From Paramacrobiotus metropolitanus (lineage: Eukaryota > Tardigrada > Eutardigrada > Parachela > Macrobiotidae): a stretch of 64,000 nucleotides of DNA. Each line of letters starts with the position of its first letter. The stretch's first letter is position 1. Positions 1 to 11,775 of the stretch are shown piece after piece. A program made the translations under genes and the position numbers. The stretch is from contig NW_026570314.1 of NCBI RefSeq assembly GCF_019649055.1, forward strand, positions 186,001 to 250,000. The letters run 5' to 3'. The notes beneath the pieces are model-generated. The model was not told the origin of the DNA and searched no databases. It saw only the letters and a program-made list of their open reading frames with translations.

Positions 1-2099
1 ACAGCGTTTATCCTATTCGGAAATTCGTTCATGCAGTCCAGGTGCGCGTTGTGGCGGATTATCCAGAACAATGCCATGAATCCGACGAGCCGCTTTCCGT
101 TGTAGAGTATTGCCGTCTGCTGCAGAAGCAAACTGCGCCTCTCGAGTGGTGCCCGGATGCGGCAAATATTGATTTGCGGTACTTGTTGCGGGCTTATAAC
201 GAAATTTCCTGGATAAAAGTTGTGCGGATATGGCTGGACACCAAAGGCATCCACTGTGTCTACACAACAAGCAAGCCGGGCTTTTTTGATGAGCCGCCCC
301 TTGAATATCTGGTCCTCAGGTCCAAGTGGCTTCATGCTGTTCAGCTCGGATCACTTCTGGATTCCAACAATACTGGCGCTAACAGAGACCGCTCTGTGTC
401 TCTGGGAATGCTGCCTTTTGACTTGCACAAGCTGACCCTGTTGGAAATCCTAGATATTCACAGCATCGTCAGCGCTCAAAAGTAAGCTTAAAAGTTAAGT
501 CTGAGCACGACAGACTGTTTGCTTTCAGGAAGATGTTCATCGATTATATGGAAACGATGCTGCTAGAGCATCGAAACTCAAATTGATTATTTAGTGCTTC
601 GAAGAAGCAACTTTTAACAAGATGCATGTGCATTGGACACGGATTAGCCAGGTTGGAAACGGTTAGAATACCAACACAACCTTGAGTTATTGCGGTTGCT
701 TAGACTAAGAAAGCACGGGGTCAAAATCTCGATTTGTATTATTTAGACATTTCGGTCGGCTTGTGCCTTTTACGTAGAACATGGTTTATCCAACTTCCGA
801 CAAATTGTGGGCCATAATCCCCACTACAGTGCACGCCTTTGACAAACTGGTCAGTACAGCCTGTACAGGTAGCCCCAACCTGTTCATCCGAGTTTAGGCA
901 ATATTTATTTATGCTTTAATATTAGATGTTTTATAAAGACCACCAATAATTTAGTCCGTTTCATAACTTTTCTGTACTTGTTGCAGAGTTTGTAAGGCCT
1001 GGTACGACATTTTAACCGGTCGCCGTGACAACCAGCACGTAGCTGTCGACCTGACCAACCCACTACCCGATGACCCATTTAACCAGGAGCGGAAATACAG
1101 TCGCTTTCATCTACTGAACGTTCTCGACAAGGTTGTGACGAAGGCCACCGTCTCGCTGACGCTTATGAACGGCAGTCTGACCCCGGAACTGGATATCTAT
1201 CTCTGTCAGTTTCTGTCCATCAAGGTCCCGCGGTTGGCGAGGATCTTTTTGAAAAATATTCGTTGCTTCGGCGCCGTTACACAGAACAACGAGAAGCAAC
1301 GCGTGGAATGGACGACTCTGAGTTACTTGATGCAAGCTTGCCAAGTGATGCATTTGCGTAACGTCACGATTCCAAAAATCTTCGCACCGATCGCCGGGTT
1401 GTGGTGTGCGCCGGCTGGCTTCCGCGAGGACGTCGGTGTCGTCGTGAAAAAAGCCACGCTGCACTGCACGCAAAGGGAAACCGATCGCTTGGGTCGTTTT
1501 TTGCAGGTTTTGAACACCGGCTGTCCTGAATTGTCCACGAGGGAAATAACCGACATTAACGAAGCCTGCCATAAGATAATCATTCACCCCGAGCATCCGT
1601 TACACAGCCGGCTGTTGCTCATGCTTACCTTGTAAGTATTTTTTGATCCCTGTTTTGGTCAAGTGCATATGAAAAATCATGAATAAGAAAAACGAAAAAT
1701 AGAAAATTGTAGTGTAGGACAATGTTTATTTTCTGCCACATTTTATCGCTTAACGCACAATTAAGTAAGCGCTTGCATAACAATTAATCGTACGGGCCTG
1801 CGGGTCCATTACAAAGGCTGCTTAACTGCTTTACCGAAATAAACCATAAACATTTTTGTCAGTTAGTCTCGTGGACTAGCGGTCCGACGGAACGGGAGCT
1901 AGATCCTAAATTGTAGATATGAGGTGCTTTTGTATCATTGTAAGTTTTACACTACAGATATTTGAGCGAGCTGCTTATCTTCAGGCTGAATGAACCGGTA
2001 ACCGGGAAACTACGGCCGCCGTTGTGCAGACTCGCCGCCCACGCCTTCCGCTACTCGTATCTCGTGGCGACATCCTCTATTTGCAAAACCGACAGATGA
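1..2099 (+). CDS. F-box protein copy A, 5'-truncated by window edge
   Basis: Three exons are visible: 1-481 (open to the window edge), 987-1631 and 1985-2099. Exon 1 enters in frame in the second lobe of the N-terminal module (IRKFVHAVQVRVV, equivalent to HPVQVRVV in the other copies). It ends in the F-box, LPFDLHKLTLLEILDIHSIV, which is completed across the intron by VCKAWYDIL. F-box proteins normally recruit substrates to SCF ubiquitin ligases through SKP1. Exon 2 is exactly 645 nt, as in copies E, F and G, and is leucine-rich with repeated strands such as VSLTLMNGSLTPELD and CQVMHLRNVTI. Its donor is GTAAGT. Exon 3 starts LNEPVTGKLRPPLCRLAAHA as in the paralogues, but the tail then diverges and stops early. 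The intact frames and splice signals argue for a functional gene. It is separated from the other six copies by about 40 kb. Confidence 0.8.
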
Positions 2100-2139
2100 T
2101 TCGTAAAGTACACCGTATGTTTAAAACGGAAGAGCGTCT

Positions 2140-2420
2140 TTCCACCACGGCGTGCAAAGGTCACAGAACATGTGCTTTGGGGGGCGTGTGCCAACGAACT
2201 GTACAGATACATGCAGTGGAATTCTCGAAACTGATTAATTTTCGGATTTCTTTATATATGTCTGCTGAATCATAGTAAAACCTGCGAAGGTAGGTCACGG
2301 GCGATTACGAAAACAACACTTGAAAAGATGATTGCCATCGCAGTTCCGTTGCCTTGTTATCCAGTCGTCTTATCGGGCAAGGAATAAATTAGTATAACGC
2401 TTGGCTCAATGGTGTACTTG
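2140..2420 (-). promoter_or_regulatory. Orphan upstream region of the EGF gene family
   Basis: The motif GTGCAAAGGTCACAGAACA near 2156, followed about 150-200 bp later by a block reading GCAGTTCCGTTGCC, is the same series of blocks that lies just upstream of the signal exons of the EGF genes at 5845, 9424 and 16200. No signal-peptide exon remains on the coding side. Instead F-box copy A ends about 45 bp away. I read this as the promoter of a lost EGF copy, cut at a recombination junction. Confidence 0.5.
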
Positions 2421-2439
2421 TCTTGTACTGGAGTATGTT

Positions 2440-4205
2440 AGGTAATTCAGTATCAAAAATACCCTGCAACATGTATTTAGTAATCTCCTGACTGTTGGGA
2501 GATTTGTTTAGGAAGATCCTGTGACGTAAGAGAGAGGACTGATCGCAAAAAAAATCGAGAAATTGTGTTTTATTGTTTGCTTGTGTTTTTTATTTTTTGT
2601 TACTCCTGTAAGCAGTTTACTCCCGCCTGACTGTTATATGTACTCAAGGTTGGTTGACAGAGCTGGGGTGTGTGTGGTTCACCTTTTTTCTTCTTTTCCT
2701 CGTTAAACTGAAGTATACCTCAGATCGCACTGTAGCGAGGATTTCCCACTTTAACAACGGTTAGACCTGGTCCAAAGAATCATCATGTCTGGACAGACAA
2801 GGAAGATTTCCAGCATTCAGTCATTTTGGGTGTTTGCACCTCAATGTTCTGCATCAGGAATCACACTTCTATCATCAGGAATCATACGGAATCAGGATGT
2901 AAACGTATACGAATCTCTCGTTTTTCATACATTATTGCTCAAGATTCGTAGTTTTGTTAACCAAGTACGGTTAATGCGAAGAAGAAACCGGTCATAACAT
3001 CGCCACGCCAGAACCCGGATGCATTAGTCGATTTTTTTTGCCGCATGTAATAATAATTTGGATTATTGTTAATTGTTATTACGAATTATGTTCACCAGTG
3101 ATGACAACAAAACCAAAATTCGGACATGCGTATTAACCACTAACCAGTTGTTTCTAATAAGTAACTATTAACAGTCAGTCAGTGACAATTTGAAACCTCT
3201 CAACTATAATTTTCTGACCAGTTTTACACTAAGGTTAAAAGCGATCTGCCAAGGAAGAAATATTCTATTTTTGTATTAGGTGCTTGTTTTATTCTGGTTC
3301 AAATTGTTGGTAAGCATCTTTATCAATTCCAAAGTACTCCAGTACGTTGAGTATTACTAATACCCTACTACATGTACTTATTTAGATCTCCGGACAGTTA
3401 TACTTACAATTACATTTGGGAAATTTTTTTAGGAAGACGTTGTTAATGTATGACCGATTCCGAAAAAATCGAAAAGATTTAATAAGTGTTTTTTGTTGCG
3501 CTCTGTGTTGTATTACTTGCTAGGATGTAAAATATATGTACGAAGTACCAGTACCAGTACAACGACAGGAATTCACGAGACACCACATTCGTCCCCTCGT
3601 GTCGAAGAAATCGGATCGATACGTATGAAATCGAAGTAAAAATGTATTACGTAATATATTGTACTGTACTAGCGCTAGCGAAATTGTAATGTTTTGTAAT
3701 TAACGTTAGATTTATTTATGTCTGGACAGACAAGGAAACTTTCCGGCATTTATTCATTTTGAGAGTCTCGATGTTTTACACTTTCACCAGCAATCACAAA
3801 CGTAAGCAGGGCGTACGTAATCTCTCGCTTTTTATAAATTAGTGCTCGAGCTTCGTAGTTTTGTTATCTCATTATACGGTTACTGTTGAGAAGGAACCGG
3901 TCATAAAATCGCCAAATCAGAAGCCGTCGCTCAAGCCGATGTACTGTTGATTTTTTTTTCGTTTATATTGGTCATTTGTAGCATTACAATTATTAATCAC
4001 CAGAAATGAACACAAAATAAAGATCAGAACATTCATAATAATCAGCTGGTTTATAGAACAGTGTCAAATAGCTCAGACTTATAATTTTCTTACCAGTGTT
4101 TAAACTACGGTTAGGGGGTGAAATGATATATTTTCATTCTAGGTACTTGTTTTATTTTGGTTTTTGTTGTCGTTGGTAAGCATCTTTATCAATTCCTGCA
4201 CAACG
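2440..4205. repeat. Imperfect tandem duplication of about 0.9 kb
   Basis: Two similar blocks occupy about 2440-3345 and 3330-4205. Matching landmarks are ATGTCTGGACAGACAAGGAA at 2784 and 3718, the stretches around CCGGTCATAA at 2989 and 3897, and GGTAAGCATCTTTATCAATT at 3310 and 4174. The second block runs into the last exon of EGF gene 1, so the duplicated unit included the 3' end of that gene. Apart from the decayed exon at 3276-3345 I see no coding signal here. Confidence 0.6.
3276..3345 (-). pseudogene. Decayed copy of EGF-gene last exon
   Basis: The reverse strand reads ELIKMLTNNLNQNKTST followed by TAA. This matches the C-terminus of EGF gene 1 (ELIKMLTNDNKNQNKTST) almost residue for residue. 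The cysteine-rich part that should precede it is missing, so this is a partial exon left by the tandem duplication. Confidence 0.65.
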
Positions 4206-5710
4206 GATTTTTCTTCCGAGCATTCGGCAAACGTGTAACCTTCATCGCAAACACACTGACCACAGTCACAGCGTCCGTGTCCGGCACCTAATTGTAAACA
4301 ACGTAGAAATAATTGGATCAACGTGCCAGCATTAAGGAATAGTATCACCTGCGCAAAGTTTGGCTTTATCCTTTTAAAAGCACAAATATTTTTGCTACCA
4401 TGTAAGAAAAATATAAAACGGCGTGACTTAAATTATTAAAATGTGAGGTTGGTACGTGCTATGTGGATTGTCAAGCAAGTATTGTACGGTCCATACTTAC
4501 AATACTACACTACAGTACTGGTACAGATACATGCCATACTAATAATTATTATTATCTGAAACACTTACACACTTTGCCGTTGAAAGTGGGACAGCTCATG
4601 TTGTCACATTCGCAGTATTTACCGGAAGTTACAAGGGTTATGGTTTTGCCAAAGCTTGTAGTCTGCAGAGACAGAAAAGCCAATCTGGCTCATATACTGT
4701 ATGCGGCAATAGCCATTAAAATAACAAATTTTTATAGCGATATACTGTAGAAAAAGCTTCAATCATAAAAAACGTTAGATTTCTACGAGTAGCATGTTCG
4801 GTTGCCTAATAATTGTTCCAAAGATACAAAGCCAATACAAATGCGGCACACTTACTAAAAAGTAAAATTGCATAAAGTAAAATCCATTATAACTGCATAC
4901 GATGACGTAAATGTTCTACATACAGATATATCTGAATATCTGATACAAGATCAATACAAACGACCACTGCGGAAAATCGTCATGTTTTGTTCAGTGTTTA
5001 CAAACTCACCGTCCACGTTCGGCACGATGTACACTGTCCATCGACGCACGTACCCCGACCGCTGCAGGGTTCCCATTCATCTGGAATAATTATCAAGTTG
5101 ATTATCCATCGTTACAAATTACAACGCGTCCTGTTGGTTTTCTCAAATTTTCTTGTGGTCACATTTAGGTTGGATTGTGGAAACAGAATCAGAATTACTG
5201 AATTAACGATTGGTCAGCACAGAGTAAGTACAAAGTATAGAATATGAAACAAGTATCAGCAAGTTTAATTATAGGCGTAATGTCGCTTTTTGTTCTTACA
5301 CTCGTGTTTTATAATAGTATTCACACAAACCGAAATAAAGTATTAAAAAAAACCATAACCTTGCACCTCTAATATAATGAACTTTCACAAAACTATTAAA
5401 GTGTCCTACCATATGAAAATTCCCTCAAGAACATTTAGCATTTATGCATTATATTATGTGGAGAACATAAATCTAAACATTAATACATGGTACCGATACG
5501 TACTGATATAGTATTTGATGCGTCGTTCTGGCGGATTGGGCCTATATAATCAGCGTAAACAAAATAAATAAACTATAAACAGTGAAGTGGCCTTCAAGAA
5601 GTAACAGAAAAAAACACTTACTCGATGCAGGTGTTGTTTACGGGGTTCGCGGAAGCACTGAACTCGGTAACGCCGGAAATAAAGAGGACGGCCAGGAATA
5701 AGCGCAGCAT
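4139..5710 (-). CDS. Secreted protein with integrin-beta-type EGF modules, gene 1
   Basis: The model has five exons: 5710-5622, 5541-5504, 5080-5010, 4662-4569 and 4287-4139. All phases agree, giving 146 aa. Exon 1 encodes a signal peptide (MLRLFLAVLFISGVTEFSAS). Exon 2 is a 38-nt mini-exon recognised because it is conserved in gene 2 with the same acceptor context and a GTACGT donor. The rest reads CSGRGTCVDGQCTSC, then SGKYCECDNMSCPTFNGKVC and AGHGRCDCGQCVCDEGY. This is the cysteine pattern of integrin beta-subunit I-EGF repeats, where GKYCECDN is diagnostic. There is no beta-I domain and no transmembrane segment, so the product is a free, secreted stalk fragment, not an integrin. It may be an adhesion or matrix modulator or a decoy (inference). 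The donors at exons 1 and 4 are GTAAGT. Confidence 0.8.
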
Positions 5711-5844
5711 GGTGAACGGCTACAGGTTTAGTTCAAAAACAAACAAAATGTGTTGAATATGCTCATATACGTACGCAAAATCTATAGCTAATTCATGCTG
5801 TGTATGTCTAGTAAGTATTGTCGCGTGCCTTCCGGCCATGGCGG

Positions 5845-6130
5845 TGTGCAAAGGTCACGGAACTAGTGCATCTGGGGACGCGCTGTAATAAGCGATTTTA
5901 CGTGCAATGGATTGTTTCAAAACAGATTAATTGCTAAGATTTCTTCGCAATTACTTTTTGACTCACAGCCAAAACTCAAAAGCTTCCAAAATAAATAAGA
6001 GCGCAGGCAAAACTTTAAAAATGATTGTTATCGCAGCTCCGTTGCCTTAATATTACTGTAACTGCCAACCGTATAGTTCAGCAGGTAGTAAATAAATCTG
6101 ACCTTTGGCTTGGCTCCAGTACGTTCTAGA
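5845..6130 (-). promoter_or_regulatory. Upstream region of EGF gene 1
   Basis: Begins about 135 bp upstream of the ATG with GTGCAAAGGTCACGGAACTA and includes the GCAGCTCCGTTGCC block near 6034. The same order of blocks lies upstream of EGF gene 2 and the gene 3 exon. Conservation between otherwise diverged intergenic DNA suggests a promoter or enhancer; no clear TATA box was recognised. Confidence 0.5.
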
Positions 6131-7125
6131 TGTCTCGATATTGTTTACTGAAACGGCGATAAAGTGAAAATCCTCTGACATCTACAAACAACCATCTGGG
6201 ACTTTTTCTGTGAAATCCACACGTTGCCGTTGTAGAGTGGATTAATACGAATACATCCGAAAAACGATTTCACAAAATATGTTTTATGTTTCTGGTTGTG
6301 CACTTTTCCTTGTAATTTATACCGTAAAGAATTATCAAAATATTGTCCAGCTAGAGCTCTGCGCTACGAGAGTCGCTATATCGGTGGCGGTCGCATCCAC
6401 CGGAACGACGGCAGCTGGCAGATAACGCATAAAATTTCAAAATTTTTAATTTCGCGATATTACCGAACATTCTACGAAACAATGGTGAAACGGGGAATTA
6501 TCAGAAAGTTGATTTGCTGTCATTATTAGATAAAATACTCCCTTTCGTACAAAACTGCATACGTATGCGTACAATATGTATATTTCATTAATTTGCTACG
6601 AATTCTACGACTGGCGATAAAAGCATACGATTCGCTCGTTGCCTTTTAAAATACTTTAAAAAAGATCACTTGATTTTTTTACTAGGAATTAGCCGGAGGT
6701 GGTCGGTGCATCAAAATGGCCAGTATAATTATAGATTTATGTAGATAGTAAGATACCTTTCACATTCTCTGTATGTGCACATGAGCCGGTGTTTGTACAT
6801 GTGTAGTGTATGTACGCATGTTATATGTCGCAGAGAGCCGGTAACGAGTTGACTAAGACAGATGTAGTTAGTTTATGTGCAAAGATGAGTGGGATACATT
6901 GTAATTGCTTTTTCACCACAATGACAATGCAATAACGCATACCATATAAAAGACGCAGATATTCGGAAAGGTCAACAATCTGAAGATGGCAAGAATCTTA
7001 ACACCAAAAGTTATTTCGACCATCACCAACTTAACACCAACCATCATCAACTTAACACCAGAAGTTATTTAACACCAAAAGTTATTTCGATTATCACCGC
7101 AGATTACGTATGTTATTGTTCCACT
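6131..7125. other. Intergenic, no gene recognised
   Basis: AT-rich DNA. A short degenerate repeat of CACCAACTTAACACCA type lies at about 6998-7090. No convincing exon was seen on either strand. Confidence 0.4.
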
Positions 7126-9291
7126 CTAGGTACTTTTGTTCTTCCTCATCTCTTTCATCATGCTTAGAACATCGTCCACTACCGCTTCGTCATCTGCGCA
7201 GTCGTTGCCGATGTAGTTGCCCTGACATACACACCGACCACAATCGCAGCGTCCGTGTCCAGCACCTAAACCCGGGAGAAACAAAAATGGCTAAATCAGT
7301 GTACTAGCAGCAAATAGCCACCAACAATAATTAAGAATTACTATTACGATATCTCTCTTGATCGCAACCAAACTACTATCATACGTTGTAAAGTATCGAC
7401 CAAGTACAACAGCAACAAACAGATCATAAAAATCGCCATGATAGCATGCATATTAGTACACTATCGTAAATTAAAGTATGCCACATTTACAGTAAAGTGA
7501 AAAATAAACCAAATACAGCATAATGGAAAATTATTGCGAACGAATATTACATTATAGGATACTGTTACATACACACTTTACAGGTAAACATGCAGTAGCG
7601 CCACACACTCATTTACGTTCAGAACAATTTTACAGAAGATGCTGTTTTTACACTTTAACAATGCAAATAACACTAAGGTTTTACTTTATTTACGTGTACA
7701 TTGGCGTGAATAATAACATAAATGTATACTGTACTATAAGTCATACTTATAGAACCTGTGTGAAAAACGGGATTCGAAAAAATTATCTTATATAGCGCCT
7801 CATATTATGACAGGCTATAATAATGTTGATTGCATCTTGCATGATAACGTGCGGTACTTACAGACTTCTCCATTAAACCGGGGACAGCTGATGTTGTCGC
7901 ATTCACAGTATTTGCCGGAATATTTGACGACTACGTGCTTGCCGTCCTTATTTCCCTACAAAAAAAACAGCACAACAAATTATTATTCAGTAAAAAGTGC
8001 ACAGGAAATATATGAAAATCCGAACACCGGGAACATTTAAGGCAGAATTCTGTAATTATTTGCAATCTCACCTCCCACGTTTCGCAGGATGTGCACTTTC
8101 CATTAGTGCATGTTCCTCGGCCGCTACACGGCTCGTTTGGACCTACAATAATTTGTACAAAGAGATATGATGAAAAGAACTTCAGCGCGTAATTCTGCAG
8201 TTAAGTTACCGATTAATTAGGTTGATGTTAATACTGCAGCTGTATGCCATTGCAATGCGTCAACTGCGACATAAATGTGCGAATATCTATATATACATCA
8301 TTCGCTGCATACTGTATATTGTGCTTCGCTGTATATTGTGCTTTTACCCATGACATTCTTTTTATTTTCGTTTACTCAAATGGTCTGATGATATTAACAT
8401 ATAACATACGTACGGAGATTGAAGCTGAAGTATCGCACTGGCGGATTGGGCCTGGAAACAACGAAAACAAAATTATGCTTAATTTGGACAAAAATTGAAT
8501 GGTATTTTACAGCGTAAGCCAAAGAAATAAACATAGACTCGTTAGTCGGCAATTTTTCGTAGTGCGTAAAGTGCTTACGAATAAAAACTGGCATTGATAA
8601 AATATATTCTTTATTCCAGCTGTTTGTGTGCAACTGTCGGCAAAAAAATATGCATACAGAGTATGTGACGACATCGTCACTAGTCGCACCGCATGACCAT
8701 TAGTCACCGGAAGCCTACGTGCAGGTATGCCCTGCACATTCCTGCGCGGTCATATGGCATCACGCTGACCGCATATTACATCATCATGCCGTCATGCACT
8801 CTGTCATTGGCTTGTCGCCACACCAGCCCCACCCATGGCAGCCGAGCCCATCCGGACCAGCACCATATATAAAGCACCCCTCCACACCGTACCAGTCAGT
8901 AGTCCGACAGCAGTCCACCAGCAGTCCACCACTCGACTACCAGCCTACACCTGGCTTACCTAGCATTAGTATTGTTATTGTGGGCATAGTGTTATATTGA
9001 ATAAAGGTCACTGTATTACGGGTGCGTTGCCTAATCGTTATAGGGACACATAGGGTAACAAGTAAAGGTCATCGTCGACCTGCACAGGTGTAGCACAGGT
9101 GCGCTTACAGGAGAACTCTATACTGCGACAAGTATGATGAAAATAATTATGACCGCAACGTCGTTTGCCCAGGTATAAAAAAATAGCAGTTTTACTTACT
9201 CGATGCAGCTGTCGCTTGTGGGGTTCGCGAAAACACTGTATTCCTGAACGCAGGAAATACAGAGTATGGCCAAGGCAGTAATACGCAACAT
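7126..9291 (-). CDS. Secreted protein with integrin-beta-type EGF modules, gene 2
   Basis: Five exons parallel gene 1: 9291-9200, 8451-8414, 8142-8072, 7955-7862 and 7265-7126. The second, third and fourth exons have identical lengths (38, 71, 94 nt) and phases to gene 1. The predicted product is 144 aa. The signal peptide starts MLRITALAILCISCVQEYSV. The cysteine modules read CSGRGTCTNGKCTSC, SGKYCECDNISCPRFNGEVC and AGHGRCDCGRCVCQGNY, followed by an acidic/basic tail ending NKST. The matched exon structure and substitutions that keep every cysteine argue for a functional paralogue. Intron 1 is 748 nt against 80 nt in gene 1, largely because a solo LTR has landed in it. Like gene 1 it lacks the integrin head and membrane anchor. 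Confidence 0.8.
8664..9060 (+). mobile_element. Solo LTR with 4-bp target duplication
   Basis: The block starts TGTGACGACATCGTCAC and ends GGGTAACA, giving TG...CA ends, and is flanked on both sides by AGTA (8660-8663 and 9061-9064). Inside are a TATA box (CATATATAAAGC, about 8864-8875) and AATAAA (8999-9004) in the right order for a U3-R-U5 structure on the plus strand. No internal gag/pol is present, so it is a solo LTR of about 397 bp left by recombination. It sits in intron 1 of EGF gene 2, antisense to the gene. The 4-bp duplication fits Ty3/Gypsy or Bel/Pao-type insertion; the family is not identified. Confidence 0.75.
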
Positions 9292-9423
9292 GATGAACGG
9301 CGAAAATATAAGAGAACACAAACGAAGAAAATTCAGAAGTGTGCAGACCACGCTTGCAAAATTATCGCCTGATGCATGTACGTATTATATAAGTGTGACA
9401 CCAACACTCCTCCAACCATCCCG

Positions 9424-10115
9424 ACGTGCAAAGGTTACAGAACTGGTGCATCTAGGGACGCGCCAATGAACTTTTTTGTACCACTCGTTTCGAGTTAACT
9501 CGAAACGACTTGTGCAAAGAAGATTATTGCTTCAGATTATAACTGATTATTGCAAATACTTACTGTAGCCACTAGATGAAGTGAGACCACTGTTAGATCC
9601 GGGCGCTGCCTTCCACTCGTCGGGCAATGAGCACGAGCCTTCCTCCCACCGGGCGGCGCACACTCTGCATTTGCATTTAGTACTGTACTGCCCCTGCCAG
9701 GGGCACCCCAGAAACCACAACAAATCAGATTTATTACTAGAAAACTATCAGAGCTCTGACATTGTGCTCTTAAAATAAAATATCTTTCGTTGCAAAGATT
9801 AAGCAAAGAACAATAAAACATGTAAAATATTGGTAGAAGCAGAGTGAAATCAAAAACGTTATTGCATGGAGCAAAGTATGTATGTTGGGCTTGCAGGTTT
9901 CCGTTCAACAGACTCTGTGGTCTCACTTCATCTAGCGGCTACAGTACCTATTTATTCATTCTCCATCTCGAGAGGGCAGGTCAAGGGCGACCATACAAAC
10001 AAAACTAATAATTAAATGCTATGGCAGTTCCGTCGCCTCGCCTTTCGTAACAACCAATAATATCGAGTCCGGTAAAAAATTATTAAGCTGAACCTTTAAC
10101 TTGGCTGTAGTACAT
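9424..10115 (-). promoter_or_regulatory. Upstream region of EGF gene 2, interrupted by a MITE
   Basis: Starts with CGTGCAAAGGTTACAGAACT about 135 bp upstream of the ATG. It continues after the MITE at 9563-9944 with CTCCATCTCG and GCAGTTCCGTCGCC. The paralogous region near 16200-16440 shows the same blocks without the insertion. Confidence 0.5.
9563..9944. mobile_element. 382-bp MITE with 28-bp terminal inverted repeats and TA target duplication
   Basis: The left end begins CTGTAGCCACTAGATGAAGT and the right end, read on the other strand, begins CTGTAGCCGCTAGATGAAGT. The two agree over about 28 bp with one mismatch. Both ends are bounded by TA (9561-9562 and 9945-9946). The paralogous upstream region of the gene 3 exon runs straight across this point, so it acts as an empty site. 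TA duplication suggests mobilisation by a Tc1/mariner-type transposase. No coding capacity. Confidence 0.75.
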
Positions 10116-10282
10116 CACAGCTTATAACTCATTAAATTTTAAGATCACAATCTCCTGGCAAGTACATAGAAATACGAGTATGTTGGAAACAAACTCAGGC
10201 ACTGAAAGCTTGATTTTGTTGCATGAAAAGCAGCGCATGGAAGATTTCTAGCAGCAGTTTAAGCATATCTTTATCTCTATAT

Positions 10283-11775
10283 TCATACAAGCTTACCGTT
10301 CAAAGCGTATTTTTCCTGGGTTTCTATGGATAAATCAACGCGTGGGCAGTTTAAGTCAAGCTTAGTCTCGAAAAATTCCTAATTTTCCATAGGTGTGCCT
10401 TCTGAATTTTGATTTTTTAAAGAATGCGTTGGTCAGAAATCATTTCGAAGTGTTCTTAAGTATAGAAAATGAGTAAGTGCAGAAACGTTCTCAGAGTACT
10501 GGTACTTTATTCCTACGTGCAAAACATATAACTGTTACCACGGAGCTAGCACTTAGGTAAAATTAACAGTTAGTGCAATCAAGTAAAACCTTAAATAAAA
10601 GTTACAGTCTTAATCCTTTTGGAGTCATACAAGCTTAACACACAAGCTTACCGTTAAAAACGTATTTTTCCTGGGTTTTTATGGATAAATCGAGGCGTGG
10701 TCAGTATAAGTCAAGCTTAATCTTGAAAAATCCCTATTTTTCCATAAGTGTGCCTTTTGAATTTTTAATTCGTTTAGAAAGCGCTGGTCAGAAGACATTT
10801 CGACAGGTTCTTAAGTATAGAAAATGGAGTAATGTTATGACATTCTTTAGATATTCTTACAGTGATAGTGTGGTACTACAGTACGTTCTTACGAGCGAAA
10901 CAAATTGTTGCCACGGAGGCAGCACTTATCTGTAGTGTTGAAGAAAGTGAAAAAATAGCCTGTGGTCAAAGGTTCAGGAAAAATTCGTGGAGTGGTTAAA
11001 TATTAGTTACGTCAGAACGTTAAATATTCATAACATCAGAACGTTAGAAATTCAGAACACGAAAAATTAAGAACGTAAGAACGTTAGAAATTCAGAACTT
11101 GAAAAATTAAGAACGTAAGAACGTTAGAGCGTCTGAACGTTCTAACAGTGATAGTGCGGCAATAGCTTAGTCTTGGAAAATTCCTATTTTCCATAGGATG
11201 ATAGGAGTGCCTTCTGAATTTTGATTTTTTAAAGAAATCTTTGGTCAGAAGAGATTTCGAAAGGTTCTTAAGTATAGAAAATGGAGTAACATTATATTGA
11301 CGTTTTTTAGATACGCTGGTAGTGTGGTACTACAGTATGTATTATACATTCCTACGAGCAAAACGAATTGTTACCACGGATGCAGCCTTCAACCCACTAA
11401 TGCAAAAACAATCAGACTGCACGAATCATTTCATTTAATGGAAAAAAAATGTAAAAATATAGCCTGTGGTCATAGGATCAAGGAAAAAACGAGTTTTTTA
11501 GGTTTCCGTCCAAGTTACGGATTAGTTTTCGTCCAAGATGGTTTTGCCGAGCGCGGAGCGCGAGGCATACCTTGTATTCATACAAGCTTACCGACCAAAG
11601 CGTATTTATGCGCCGTTTTTGTCTTCTCATGAACGCGTGGTCAGTTTAAGTCCAGCTTGGTTTTAAAAAATTCCATATTTTCCATAGGTGTGCCAATAGA
11701 TTTTTGTTTGTTTTTAACAACCAGTGGTCAGAAGATGGTTTGACCAGGTGGTCCAGGTCTTAAGTACAGGAACGT
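10283..11775. repeat. Four degenerate copies of a ~190-bp repeat
   Basis: Copies start near 10283, 10638, 11166 (5'-truncated) and 11577. Shared blocks are CATACAAGCTTACCG, a cluster near TCAAGCTTAGTCT, TTTTCCATAGGTGTGCC and GGTTCTTAAGTATAGAAAAT. Spacing is irregular and the copies differ by small indels. No protein coding is conserved among them, so this looks like a non-autonomous element or local satellite. The first minisatellite tract lies between copies two and three. Confidence 0.6.
11000..11150. repeat. Short tract of the AGAACGTY 8-bp repeat
   Basis: Degenerate AGAACGTT / AGAACGTA / AGAAATTC units, the same family as the larger array at 11966-12258. Confidence 0.6.

Noticed and set aside
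1111-1596. Long open frames antisense to F-box exon 2 (also at 48491-48823, 54586-55002, 58934-59500, 62381-62701)
   Set aside because: They mirror the conserved plus-strand exon in every copy and have no start, splice or domain logic of their own; shadows of the coding frame.
8719-9000. 93-aa plus-strand frame, Pro/Ser/His-rich
   Set aside because: It lies wholly within the solo LTR and spans its TATA box; no paralogue or domain.
9537-9926. 129-aa minus-strand frame
   Set aside because: It lies almost wholly within the MITE, including its terminal repeats.
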